From IMG/VR virus record IMGVR_UViG_3300021375_000165, positions 1 through 23,683 of that record: a stretch of 23,683 bases of DNA. One strand, given 5' to 3'. A model generated the notes under the pieces. It saw nothing but the letters and a program-made list of their open reading frames with translations, was not told the DNA's origin and ran no database searches. Within the stretch, counting starts at the first letter, position 1. Each line of letters begins with the position of its first letter. A program made the position numbers and the translations under genes. The DNA comes from a virus. Below are positions 4,855 to 13,489 of this stretch, piece by piece.

Positions 4855-6165
4855 TTAGAATAAGTTAGAGATTCTTACTTTTCTGTAATACTTGTTGGTA
4901 TCCTGAGTCAATGCACCAGAACCTTGAGTGGCTCCTTGAGCAAAAGGATTAGCAACCATACCGTAACGAGTTTTGAAACCAATTTTTGGTTGGAAGCTAT
5001 TTTCACCAACCGCACGAACCATTTGTAATGGGACGTATGGGCAGTAGAATAAACCTGCATCAAATGCAGATGAACCCTTATAACCAACTACTAAGTAGTT
5101 GCCGCCTGCGAATGGATCAACATATACTCTGAAACGTCCGTTAAGAACACCAGCAAAAGTATTACCAGTATCATCAACTTCTAAGTTGTTAGAGTTAAGA
5201 GCAGGAGTGTAGTCAAGTACACCAGCCATTTGTAAAGCAGAAGCTACATCTGAAGAACAGATAACAACGTTACCTTTTCCACGTCTTGTATCTTTAGCGA
5301 TAGCATTAGCTTCTTGCTCGATTTGGAACATCAAGCCTTTGAACTTCTCTACTGACCAACGGCCGTTAGCGTCAACATCTAAGTCAAATACGCCAGCAGC
5401 TGCAGTTCCAGCAGCACCTACTACAGAAGTAGTATAAATGGTTCTAACAACTTCACGGTTGATCTCAGTTAAGATTTCAGTTTGAAGAATGTTAGCAAGT
5501 TCTGTCTCAGCGTCTAGGCCGTGAACAGCTTTAAGATCCTGAGCAAGCTCAGTTGTGTACTCAGCTTTTAGAGCACGAGTCTTAGCAGAAACAGTTACTT
5601 TCTCGATTGAGAAGGCCATTTCAGCATAGTTAGTACCGTTACCGTCGCCTAAGGCTTCAGCTTCAGTTGTTCCCATACCAGTACCAGTTGTGACCAACGC
5701 AGTATTAGCATTAGGTAAAGTGTTAGCATGAGTACCTGCTCCACCGAAGTCTGTATCAGCTTCGTTGAATAATGCCTCTGTGCCACCCTGTGAACCATAA
5801 GTTGAACGCATTGCGAAGATAAGTCCTGTAGGACCAGTCATCGGCTGAACACCACAGATGTCATATGCGATTAAGTTAGGTACAGCACGTCTTACCAATG
5901 AGATAAGAATTGGATCGTAACCTGCAGTAGGACCAGTTGCAGTTGAACCACCACTAAATCCACCAGTTCCGGCGTCGTTAGCAGGTGCTTCTGAAAGCAA
6001 GCTTGTCATGTTAGCAGATAAATCACCAGTTTCCATAAGTGCTTTTTCTGTGTTCTCAAGAATAGTGGCTGTTACCGCTTTTCTGTGAGAATCTTGAATT
6101 GGTGAAAAAGAGTCATGTGCCAGAATTGGCTCCCACTTTTCCACAAGTCTTTGATAGTTATCCAT
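4855..6165 (-). CDS. 23: Major capsid protein gp23
   Basis: T4-type major head protein (436 aa; T4 gp23 is 521). The N-terminus, MDNYQRLVEKWEPIL, is typical of marine gp23. A prohead delta piece ends at a likely protease site LSE|APAND (cut after Glu59), followed by a Gly-rich stretch. Next come PILISLVRRAVPNLIAYDICGVQPM (about residues 84-108) and GLIFAMRS, characteristic of gp23; the C-terminal region contains FKTRYGMVANPFAQG. It is the last gene of the late block, with the scaffold gene directly upstream. I see no TATAAATA octamer in its 51-nt upstream gap, so it probably relies on transcripts from 7269-7276 or further up. Confidence 0.98.
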   Translation of the reverse strand: MDNYQRLVEKWEPILAHDSFSPIQDSHRKAVTATILENTEKALMETGDLSANMTSLLSEAPANDAGTGGFSGGSTATGPTAGYDPILISLVRRAVPNLIAYDICGVQPMTGPTGLIFAMRSTYGSQGGTEALFNEADTDFGGAGTHANTLPNANTALVTTGTGMGTTEAEALGDGNGTNYAEMAFSIEKVTVSAKTRALKAEYTTELAQDLKAVHGLDAETELANILQTEILTEINREVVRTIYTTSVVGAAGTAAAGVFDLDVDANGRWSVEKFKGLMFQIEQEANAIAKDTRRGKGNVVICSSDVASALQMAGVLDYTPALNSNNLEVDDTGNTFAGVLNGRFRVYVDPFAGGNYLVVGYKGSSAFDAGLFYCPYVPLQMVRAVGENSFQPKIGFKTRYGMVANPFAQGATQGSGALTQDTNKYYRKVRISNLF

Positions 6166-6216
6166 TTTGGATTCTCCTATTTTTATTAAAGTTTAATTTA
6201 AAAAATTAACTATTCT

Positions 6217-7206
6217 TTATTTTCTTGTGTTGAAAGCATCAACAAGAGCATTAATAGAGCTGTAATCAGAAGATGGTTTAACAACTTCCTGTTCCTCTAG
6301 AATAATTTCGTCACTTTCTTCTTGTACATCTCTATTTTCAACTAGAGGTTTGTCACTGAAGAATGACTCCTTAATTACTGTAAGATTCTCTGTATAACCA
6401 GCGACATCTTCAATATCAAGTTTTTCTGACAATACTTTCAAACGCTCAACCTGATTTTCAGATAAGCCTTCTGATAGTTCGTCAAATACTTTACCAGCTT
6501 TGTAAGAAGCAATTTCTTTTTGTAGGTCGATGTTCTCGGCTACTAAATCATTTGCTTTTCCTTCCAACTCTGATACTTGTCCTTCTAAGTTTTCCACAAC
6601 ATCAACAGTTTCTTCTGAAACGCTAACATTATGTTCAACAAATAAGTTCTTTAATCCAGACATTAATGATTCCGCCATCTCAACCTTAATTCCAGATTCG
6701 ATTGCGATTTCATTTTCAGCCATCCACTCAGTTACTACGTAATCTAAGTACTTGTCTACATTTTCGGAAATAGTATCTAATTTACTAGTTACTGCTTCTT
6801 CTAAAGACTCGTCCAAAGATTTAGTTAGCTCTTCACGTAAAGCTTCTTCTTTTTGGATTACTTGTTCGTTTACTGCAGCTTCAAATACTAAAGTCATTTT
6901 AGCTTTAAAGTCTTCTGATAAATCTTCGCCTTCGATGATTGACTCAATAGAAGATTCAACCACAATCTCTTCGACTGTTTCTACTTCTTCTTCTACTTCT
7001 ACTTCAGTTTCTTCAGCAGTTGGGACCGGCTTTCCAGCATCACCTTGTTCTGGTGTTACTTTCTTAGGGTCGACAGCTCCTTTAGGCTCATCAGTTGTGG
7101 TCTTCTTTAGTTTGTCCTTTTTGCCTTCTCCACCTTCAGGTGTAACAGGTGTTGGAACACTAGAGACTCCATCATCAGCAACGATTTTATTTTTTTCGTC
7201 TGCCAT
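6217..7206 (-). CDS. 22: Prohead core scaffolding protein gp22
   Basis: This is the highly acidic, helical scaffold expected between the protease and the capsid genes. Residues 1-75 are low-complexity (Pro, Lys, Glu), a Glu/Val run spans about 68-92, and residues 95-270 form long coiled-coil helices (KEEALREELTKSLDESLEEA; VENLEGQVSELEGKANDLVA). The C-terminus, SINALVDAFNTRK, is typical of gp22. At 329 aa it is longer than T4 gp22 (269), mostly through the N-terminal acidic extension. In T4 it is digested by gp21 during head maturation. It has its own late promoter and a GGAGAAA ribosome site. Confidence 0.92.
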   Translation of the reverse strand: MADEKNKIVADDGVSSVPTPVTPEGGEGKKDKLKKTTTDEPKGAVDPKKVTPEQGDAGKPVPTAEETEVEVEEEVETVEEIVVESSIESIIEGEDLSEDFKAKMTLVFEAAVNEQVIQKEEALREELTKSLDESLEEAVTSKLDTISENVDKYLDYVVTEWMAENEIAIESGIKVEMAESLMSGLKNLFVEHNVSVSEETVDVVENLEGQVSELEGKANDLVAENIDLQKEIASYKAGKVFDELSEGLSENQVERLKVLSEKLDIEDVAGYTENLTVIKESFFSDKPLVENRDVQEESDEIILEEQEVVKPSSDYSSINALVDAFNTRK

Positions 7207-7268
7207 TATTTTTCTCCTTTAATTTGTTATTCTATACAAATATTAATTTATAATAAACTTGACTGTTT

Positions 7269-7276
7269 TATTTATA
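7269..7276 (-). promoter_or_regulatory. T4-type late promoter for gene 22
   Basis: The octamer TATAAATA on the minus strand lies 63 nt upstream of the gp22 start and 5 nt past the gp21 stop. It is an exact match to the T4 late consensus, used by the gp55-type phage sigma factor. It likely also serves gp23. Confidence 0.85.
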
Positions 7277-7281
7277 AAAAT

Positions 7282-7956
7282 TTAATTTTTCAAAGAACGG
7301 ACAAATGATTCAAACATCTTTGCCGCCGCTACTTCGTCAATTGTCTTTACTACAGTCCTATATTGTTTTTCTACCTTCTGCTGGATTTCTTCAACCATTT
7401 CAGTGGCTTTCCAATTTCCAGAAGCAATATCGTAGTAATACTCCACGTTCTCCATGATTCCATTTACGAACGCATTTGGTGCAGAAGGGTCAGTAACAAT
7501 ATCAACAGTAGATAGATGAAAATCCTTTTGGACTTCCATGACTCCGTCTCTACCTGCCTTGACTGAACCAAGACCACGTGTCGAAACACCGATCTTAACG
7601 CCTTCATCTAGTAGGCTTTTAACAATTTCTCCCATAGGGGTTGATAAGATTTTAGCCTTACCGTAGAAATCATTTTTATCGCGTCTCATCTCAGTAATTA
7701 GATGTGAAACACGATCCCCGTTGATCTGAGGACCATCAGGATGACCTAATTCTCCAAGAGCACGTTTAGTTTCAATAAACTCTTTTTGATAACGATTCAT
7801 CTCGTTTTCTAAAGTTGTGCTTGGATAAATTCTTCCGTTGCGATTTTTTAAATCGCCTTGCATGAAGATTCCTTCTATAAAGTAACTTTTCTTACCATCA
7901 GCCGCCGCTTCAGTAATTACTTCTAAATCTTCAATTGTTTCTGTTATTAAATTCAT
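7282..7956 (-). CDS. 21: Prohead core protease gp21
   Basis: Serine protease that matures the T4-type prohead by cutting scaffold and capsid at (L/I)xE sites. The family motifs are NGRIYPSTTLENEM (40-53), ALGELGHPDGP with the catalytic His at 72, GVKIGVSTRGLG with the nucleophile Ser at 125, and VDIVTDPSAPNAFVNG. The length of 224 aa fits gp21 (212 in T4). Residues 1-20 (ITETIEDLEVITEAAA) contain LxE-like sites that could be used for self-processing. It has its own late promoter at 7977-7984. Confidence 0.97.
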   Translation of the reverse strand: MNLITETIEDLEVITEAAADGKKSYFIEGIFMQGDLKNRNGRIYPSTTLENEMNRYQKEFIETKRALGELGHPDGPQINGDRVSHLITEMRRDKNDFYGKAKILSTPMGEIVKSLLDEGVKIGVSTRGLGSVKAGRDGVMEVQKDFHLSTVDIVTDPSAPNAFVNGIMENVEYYYDIASGNWKATEMVEEIQQKVEKQYRTVVKTIDEVAAAKMFESFVRSLKN

Positions 7957-7976
7957 AATCGTTTCCTATTAAAAAT

Positions 7977-7984
7977 TATTTATA
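7977..7984 (-). promoter_or_regulatory. T4-type late promoter for gene 21
   Basis: An exact TATAAATA on the minus strand, 21 nt upstream of the gp21 ATG and 5 nt past the stop of the 83-aa gene. The predicted leader is very short, about 10-15 nt. Confidence 0.85.
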
Positions 7985-7988
7985 TTAG

Positions 7989-8240
7989 TTAGGTATAATG
8001 CGCAACGCCGACCATAAGTACGCTGGATGCGGCTGTTAGAGTATCTGTAGGATCCTTTTTAATAAAGGTTACACCTGACCCAACGGTAACTGTACCAATT
8101 GTGTTTGATCCGCTATCCTTTTGAGTTACGAGAATACCTGATGCTGTAGCATTAAAACATCTAACTACTGATGCTCCGCCTACTGTACTTGCAGTAGTAA
8201 CTCCGGCCTCAGTTCCTTTTAGTTTAACTATACTTGGCAT
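7989..8240 (-). CDS. Small virion-type beta protein, 83 aa, unknown function
   Basis: The protein is Gly/Thr/Val/Ser-rich, with alternating hydrophobic residues (VVRCFNATASGILVTQKD, then TIGTVTVGSGVTFIKKD, then a short LMVGVAHYT end). This is the pattern of a small beta-sandwich. It sits between the core-like protein and the protease, where marine T4-like phages carry a small structural ORF. A head decoration or accessory role is plausible but unproven. Its ATG overlaps the stop of the upstream gene by one base (TAATG), so the two are coupled. Confidence 0.75.
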   Translation of the reverse strand: MPSIVKLKGTEAGVTTASTVGGASVVRCFNATASGILVTQKDSGSNTIGTVTVGSGVTFIKKDPTDTLTAASSVLMVGVAHYT

Positions 8241-9325
8241 TATATGTTCTCCTTAGCAAAATTGAGGATCTCGTTAAAGCCTGCCTCGTTACTAACTAAT
8301 ACTTTATACATTTCTTTTGTATTATCTTCTGTTAATTCGTCAAACATTTTGTTTAGTAAATTTGCATCTTCTTCTTTAATATCAATTGAAGTTGCATCTT
8401 CTAAATCAAAACTACCTACTTCGAATGCTTCTCCGTAACCAGCTTTAGCAAATATCTTTGCTGCGCCTAATGGCTTACCGCTGACCATTGCATCACCTTT
8501 TGCGTATGCATATAATGATTTAACATTTGAGAATACTTCTGCTAATTTATTCTGCCACCACTCTTCAGGATCTGTTCCTGAACCAAGGTACTCTTCAATT
8601 TCCTGAGAAGCATAACAAATAAAATGTAGTTGTTTCATCATCATTGGAATTTCTTGTTGGGGACTCTCAAGCAATTCTTCCTCTGTTGATACCTTATCTA
8701 ACATTTCTTTGAACGTTAACGAAATTGTTTTACCATTTGAATCTTTAATAGAAACAGATGTTGGAGAAACCTTAGGCTTCTTAATTGGTTTAGCTTCAGG
8801 TTCTAAAGAATCTTTATTATCTTCTGCATCAACTTTATCTTCTTTAGTTTCTGCTTTCTTGGCAGGTTTCTTTTCGGCTTTTAAAGTATCGCCTGAACAA
8901 CCACCTTCCTGAATATGATAACCTTTGCCGTCACAATGATCACAGCCTTTACCTTCGCACTTAGGGCAAGTTACCTTTGCTTCTTCCATTTCATCTTCTT
9001 TTTCGTCTTTCTTCTTTTTATTGACTCCAAGAATTTCCGTAATGGATTTCTTTAAGATGTTTATTTCTTCTTCAGCTTCTTCTTTAACTCTCGGTAGAGT
9101 TTGAACAATTTTTCTTGCATAAGCTTTGTCGTAATCAGCTACGTCGTTTGTTGTATCGGCTGGACGCTTTGTAGTTCCAACCTTACCGTCTATATCACCA
9201 GTGAATTGGCTGTCAAGAGCAACAGGATGTTTGATTACCTCAATCGTGTGTTGATCTTTAAAGCGCTTTTCTTCGGGTGCCTTGGGTTGGGCAACTTCCG
9301 AAACTAGATCTTTAAAATTTTTCAT
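8240..9325 (-). CDS. Prohead core-like protein with a DnaJ-type zinc motif, 361 aa
   Basis: It lies between portal (gp20) and protease (gp21), the place of the T4 core proteins gp67/gp68. The N-terminus (MKNFKDLVSEVAQPKAPEEK) and high Lys/Glu content suit a core protein. Residues 120-136 read CPKCEGKGCDHCDGKGY, a pair of CxxC knuckles like the DnaJ zinc centre (Cys 120, 123, 128, 131). A charged Lys/Glu linker follows (about 145-190). Then comes a folded helical domain with LHFICYASQEIEEYLGSGTD (233-252), WWQNKLAEVFSNVKSLYAYA (256-275), a block seen in other phage structural proteins. It has its own late promoter. The exact role is unknown, and zinc binding is inferred from the motif only. 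Confidence 0.82.
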   Translation of the reverse strand: MKNFKDLVSEVAQPKAPEEKRFKDQHTIEVIKHPVALDSQFTGDIDGKVGTTKRPADTTNDVADYDKAYARKIVQTLPRVKEEAEEEINILKKSITEILGVNKKKKDEKEDEMEEAKVTCPKCEGKGCDHCDGKGYHIQEGGCSGDTLKAEKKPAKKAETKEDKVDAEDNKDSLEPEAKPIKKPKVSPTSVSIKDSNGKTISLTFKEMLDKVSTEEELLESPQQEIPMMMKQLHFICYASQEIEEYLGSGTDPEEWWQNKLAEVFSNVKSLYAYAKGDAMVSGKPLGAAKIFAKAGYGEAFEVGSFDLEDATSIDIKEEDANLLNKMFDELTEDNTKEMYKVLVSNEAGFNEILNFAKENI

Positions 9326-9356
9326 GTTTAGTCCCTAATATTTAATTTATATTACC

Positions 9357-9364
9357 TATTTATA
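9357..9364 (-). promoter_or_regulatory. T4-type late promoter for the core-like gene
   Basis: An exact TATAAATA on the minus strand, 32 nt upstream of the 8240-9325 start and 4 nt past the gp20 stop. Confidence 0.85.
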
Positions 9365-9367
9365 TTG

Positions 9368-10891
9368 TTAATACGAATCTTCATCTTCTTGGTGGCCGCC
9401 CAGAGCTTTCTCTTCCTGGATCTGCTCCTCCATCTTGACCATATCTTCGTCGGACATTTGAAGTACATTCCTTGTAATCCACTGATGAGAATAGTATTTA
9501 CCTGTATAATCAGATATATCTCTAAGAGTATTTAAACGTTCTCTTAAAATCTCAGCTTCTTTCAATTCTTCAAAATAATTATCCTTAACGAATTCAAACC
9601 TTAAATCATTCCTTATTTCGTTAAACTCTTCAGGTGTTAAAATACCTTTGAGTACTAACTGTTTTTCAAGGATGATAGTAAATAGCCATGAAAATCGAGT
9701 TCTAATTCTTCTAATAAATTTGCCAAATTTCAATTCATCCCGAGTAATCTCGGAAGTTCTACCAAAGGATGCCATTGCTTCTGGCTCTAAACGAGTTAAA
9801 GGTACCTTCAACGCTTTATATAATTTACGTTGAAAATACTCTAAGTTTTCGTTTCCACTCAAACCAGGTGCATTACCACCAGCAAGAGTATCTACCTCTG
9901 TTGACCTTTCGCCGCCTCTACGAGGGAACCAAAAGTCTTCTGTCATTGTTAACATTTTTCTAGCATCGGTGATTTCACCAGTACCAGAATTATATTGTAA
10001 TTTGTTTTTATGGCGAGCCATCATATCTCTAAGATATTGCTCTGCCTTATTCTTTGGCAAATTACCTACATCAATATAAAAAATTCTTCTTTCCGGTGCT
10101 CTTGTTAACGTGTATATAACAACAGCATCTTCCAACATACGTAACTGATTTAAAGCTTTCGTTGCTGGATGTAAATGAGATAATACTAAACTATTATTCT
10201 CGTTCATTAAACCTGAAGTAACTCTTGCTACAGAATCCTTCGCAATCTTTATTCCTGAAGTACTTGTTGAGCCACCTGCTCCTGTACCTGCGTTCTGAAA
10301 ACCATTTTCAGAATACATAAAATACTCATTCTTAGTTTTCTTTAACGGAACACCAGAATGTTTGTCCTTAGTCTTTTTATCTACTTCTCGTATTAACTTT
10401 AACTTACGAGGATCAACATATCTTAATTCAATAACACCTTTCTTAACGTCTTCAGGGTCAATAATAATATGATAGTTTAGTCTTCCATCAACGTAAAACT
10501 TTGAAAACATATCATATGCATTATTTGTAAAGTCCATCAGTGCAAGTATAGAGTCAAATTCCTTTACGATCGTCTTCTTTACTTTATCAGATAAATCTGT
10601 TTCTCCTAATGAGATATCAACAACTCTATCATTTGTATCAACACTAATTGCTTCATTAACAATGTCGTCCAACGCCTGACTTATTTCAGGCTGTTGAGCC
10701 ATATGACGATATTTAGTTATAAGTTCAGATTCCGTTTTAGCGGAACCTTCCATATCTAATATCGTATTATAAAAACCACCAAGTGCATTACCGACTGTAA
10801 TAGCACCATCATCATTAGAGGGTTCGGCGAAGGAAACTGGTAAAGTAGTTTCCTCTTCCGATCTCTTTATATCAAAACCAAAAATTTTCAA
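9368..10891 (-). CDS. 20: Portal vertex protein gp20
   Basis: Forms the dodecameric portal through which DNA enters the head. The length of 507 aa fits T4 gp20 (524). The diagnostic parts are present: ITKYRHMAQQPEISQALDDI (about 63-82), a VDPRKLKLIREV strand, HPATKALNQLRMLEDAVVIY (the region used for marine g20 primers), RAPERRIFYIDVGNLPKNKA, and EDFWFPRRGG, followed by LEYFQRKLYKALKVPLTRLE. The C-terminus is acidic. There is no late octamer in the 19-nt gap to gp19, so it is probably cotranscribed from 11468-11475. Confidence 0.98.
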   Translation of the reverse strand: MKIFGFDIKRSEEETTLPVSFAEPSNDDGAITVGNALGGFYNTILDMEGSAKTESELITKYRHMAQQPEISQALDDIVNEAISVDTNDRVVDISLGETDLSDKVKKTIVKEFDSILALMDFTNNAYDMFSKFYVDGRLNYHIIIDPEDVKKGVIELRYVDPRKLKLIREVDKKTKDKHSGVPLKKTKNEYFMYSENGFQNAGTGAGGSTSTSGIKIAKDSVARVTSGLMNENNSLVLSHLHPATKALNQLRMLEDAVVIYTLTRAPERRIFYIDVGNLPKNKAEQYLRDMMARHKNKLQYNSGTGEITDARKMLTMTEDFWFPRRGGERSTEVDTLAGGNAPGLSGNENLEYFQRKLYKALKVPLTRLEPEAMASFGRTSEITRDELKFGKFIRRIRTRFSWLFTIILEKQLVLKGILTPEEFNEIRNDLRFEFVKDNYFEELKEAEILRERLNTLRDISDYTGKYYSHQWITRNVLQMSDEDMVKMEEQIQEEKALGGHQEDEDSY

Positions 10892-10910
10892 AATATCACC
10901 TTCTTATTAA

Positions 10911-11444
10911 TTATGTAGTAGAAATGCCGGTTGTTCCCTCGACTTTCCAGAAGTCATAAGCGAACGTTACGCCAAAGTCCTGGATTGCATCGTTACTTGA
11001 CCAATCCATAGCAATTGCGTCAATTCCAACAGGATACATACCTTCAAAGATATATGTTCTTATTGGATCACCGTTTTTACTATACTGAGTGATCTGTGCC
11101 TGAGACTTATAGTCACCAGGTAAAGAACGTGTATTACTGTCGTGTGAATTGATTGCATTCATCCACGCTTCCATAGCATTCTTAACTAGGAAGTCCTCAT
11201 CATTTATTATCGTTACTGCCCAATCTGCAAAAGTTCTATCACCAGCATATTTAATCTGTCTTCCAAAATATGGAACAGTAAAACTACCAACCACTGAAGG
11301 TGGAAGCTGTGCTGTCTTAATCATGAAAGGCGCCTTAAAGTCGGCACTTGGATCAACAGGGTTGAGAATTTGCACTTGGAAAAGATTAGCTCGAGCACCA
11401 CCACCAGTTAACTGGGATTTGAACTCATTTATATTAAACGCCAT
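10911..11444 (-). CDS. 19: Tail tube protein gp19
   Basis: The inner tube subunit of the contractile tail, 177 aa (T4 gp19 has 163). Typical features are MAFNINEFKSQL at the start, ARANLFQVQI, APFMIKTAQLPPSVVGSFTV (40-59), PYFGRQIKYAGDRTFADWAV, and YIFEGMYPVGIDAIAMDWSS near the C-terminus. It lies between sheath and portal as in T4, with its own late promoter and a GGAGAAC ribosome site. Confidence 0.97.
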   Translation of the reverse strand: MAFNINEFKSQLTGGGARANLFQVQILNPVDPSADFKAPFMIKTAQLPPSVVGSFTVPYFGRQIKYAGDRTFADWAVTIINDEDFLVKNAMEAWMNAINSHDSNTRSLPGDYKSQAQITQYSKNGDPIRTYIFEGMYPVGIDAIAMDWSSNDAIQDFGVTFAYDFWKVEGTTGISTT

Positions 11445-11467
11445 TCTTGTTCTCCTTTATTTAAAAA

Positions 11468-11475
11468 TATTTATA
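11468..11475 (-). promoter_or_regulatory. T4-type late promoter for gene 19
   Basis: An exact TATAAATA on the minus strand, 24 nt upstream of the gp19 ATG and 4 nt past the gp18 stop. It probably also feeds gp20. Confidence 0.85.
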
Positions 11476-11478
11476 CTG

Positions 11479-13398
11479 TTAGAGAGATCCAACAATTTCT
11501 TCAAACTCAACACCACTTCTTGTTGCTACAAAGGTTAACTCAATCACATTGATTGAACGTGCAGGCTTAATAAAGATATTAGCTCTGAACTTACTTTGAT
11601 TTACAACTGATGGTGTATTTACTGTGCTATCGGAAATTACTCTAAAATCAACAATACCACGTCTTCCTTGAATATCTCTCAAGAAAGGTTCAACGATTCC
11701 TTTAAACTGAGCTTGTGTAAACTCGTCGTTTAATTCAAAGAGGAATGATTGAGCAGCATTAGCGATCGCCTTCTCAACTGCGATGAATAGTCTACGAACA
11801 TTAATTCTATCAAATGCACTGTTCTGACCTAAACCAGTCTTGTCACCGAATAGAACAATACCTTGTCCTACTTGACTCATTACTGGGTTAACTTCATTGC
11901 TGTATAATTGATCTCTTTGAGATTTGTTAGGATTAAATGCAAGTTTGACAACGTTCTTAATAACACCTTTACGGAATCCTGCTGGACTTTCAAAAGGTTG
12001 TACTCTTGAATTAAGACCGGCAATATCACCGTTAAGTGGTGTATATCTGTACACATCTGCGTATCTATCGTATCTGTATTTGTAGCCTGAATCCATTACA
12101 TAGTATGAAGAACTAGGTAAAGCATTCTTATAAGCAATTACATTTGCTAGTTTAGCTTCTGTTTTACTTTCATCAACAACATCTGATTTAGCAGGCGAGA
12201 TAAATGCGATTGCATCTTTTCTGTAATCTGCAACATTGCTGATAATATAGTTTGCGATATTACCTGCATCATCACCTTTACCTTGTAGGATAAAGGATAC
12301 ATCGATTTCGTTAGAAGATTTAAACAAGTCGTAACCAGCAGCAAGATCTGCAAGAGTTGCTGTTGTTTCAGTTCTACCATCTGATCCATTTGCTAATGAT
12401 TCGTAACTAACGAATTGAGCATTTGCTTCAAAGTGAACAGTATTTGCTACTTTGACCCAAGATGATTCTTGGTCAATAACATCTTTATAGTAATTTGTTT
12501 TACCACTTGACAATTTAGCAGTTGATGTTTTAGAAACATTACTATATAATTCTAATAGTGTACCTGCTGTTCCACTAATTGCTCCATCTTCATCAACAAC
12601 TGCAACATGATAATTGCCTGTTGAAGGTTTACCACTAAACGATGCTGCGTATTTCCACTTGCGGCTTATTGATAGTTTGTTAAGATCAGATTCTGGTAAT
12701 TGATATTTTCTATCAAATGTCATTGTGTATTCATAAGCAGCAACTAAAGCAACGTCTGATTCGACACTACCGGCTGCATTAAGAGCACGTTCAACAATTG
12801 ATACAAAACCTAAATCTTGATAGCCAACTGAAGTATTACCTATTGTTATGATATCACCAGCTTCTGGTGTTTCTGTTATTCTGTTTGCCTTAGCAACTTC
12901 AAAAATTGTATTTGAACTAAGGTATGCAATAGTCTGTGAGTATTGTACTGATGTATTACCTGATATACTAGTTGTTGGGATGATTGTCTCAGCAACAACT
13001 GGCGCCTCATACTTAGAAGCTTCTACTGAAGCAACTTCAATGCTATTACCCAGGGCTCCTGGATATAAACCTTCGAATGCGCCGTATGCTGTCACGGCAT
13101 TATTTGCATCTCTGGTTAAAGCATCTGCTTTGACGGACCCGTTATCAACACGAGCTACCCACAATGCATTTGCGTATGAAAGATAATCTGCCGCTACAAA
13201 AAATGTTTCGTAGTTATCATTATCCGGCGTACCAAATTTTGAAACCAATTCATTTTCTGAAGAAACAAGTACTGCTTCTCCAACGGGACCCCATCTATAC
13301 ACACCAGCAATTGCAGCTGGGGGCGTAGCGATGGCAGGAACCGAAGTTGATGCGTCCACCTCTCGAACTATTACGGAAGGACTTACGGAAAAAGCCAT
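11479..13398 (-). CDS. 18: Tail sheath protein gp18
   Basis: The contractile sheath subunit, 639 aa (T4 gp18 has 659). The N-terminus MAFSVSPSVIVREVDASTSV and the following AIAGVYRWGPVGEAVLV are characteristic. The middle (about 130-330) is the variable, surface-exposed insertion rich in Ser, Thr and Asn. The conserved C-terminal half includes ANVIAYKNALPSSSYYVMDS, RVQPFESPAGFRKGVIKNV, SQVGQGIVLFGDKTGL, and FDRINVRRLFIAVEKAIANA. It has its own late promoter and a GGAGAATA ribosome site. Confidence 0.98.
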   Translation of the reverse strand: MAFSVSPSVIVREVDASTSVPAIATPPAAIAGVYRWGPVGEAVLVSSENELVSKFGTPDNDNYETFFVAADYLSYANALWVARVDNGSVKADALTRDANNAVTAYGAFEGLYPGALGNSIEVASVEASKYEAPVVAETIIPTTSISGNTSVQYSQTIAYLSSNTIFEVAKANRITETPEAGDIITIGNTSVGYQDLGFVSIVERALNAAGSVESDVALVAAYEYTMTFDRKYQLPESDLNKLSISRKWKYAASFSGKPSTGNYHVAVVDEDGAISGTAGTLLELYSNVSKTSTAKLSSGKTNYYKDVIDQESSWVKVANTVHFEANAQFVSYESLANGSDGRTETTATLADLAAGYDLFKSSNEIDVSFILQGKGDDAGNIANYIISNVADYRKDAIAFISPAKSDVVDESKTEAKLANVIAYKNALPSSSYYVMDSGYKYRYDRYADVYRYTPLNGDIAGLNSRVQPFESPAGFRKGVIKNVVKLAFNPNKSQRDQLYSNEVNPVMSQVGQGIVLFGDKTGLGQNSAFDRINVRRLFIAVEKAIANAAQSFLFELNDEFTQAQFKGIVEPFLRDIQGRRGIVDFRVISDSTVNTPSVVNQSKFRANIFIKPARSINVIELTFVATRSGVEFEEIVGSL

Positions 13399-13462
13399 AT
13401 TATTCTCCTTTAATATTATTATCTAAAAAAATATTCTTTTTAATTTATAGTTATCACAGTTT

Positions 13463-13470
13463 TATTTATA
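13463..13470 (-). promoter_or_regulatory. T4-type late promoter for gene 18
   Basis: An exact TATAAATA on the minus strand, 65 nt upstream of the gp18 ATG and 19 nt past the gp17 stop. This is the longest late leader in the window. Confidence 0.85.
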
Positions 13471-13489
13471 AAAAAACAATACCGTACAT

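Noticed and set aside
6752-7222. 156-aa plus-strand frame rich in Ser and Thr.
   Set aside because: It is antisense to the Glu-rich scaffold gene gp22; Ser/Thr-rich mirror frames are expected opposite GAA/GAG/GAT runs, and there is no ribosome site.
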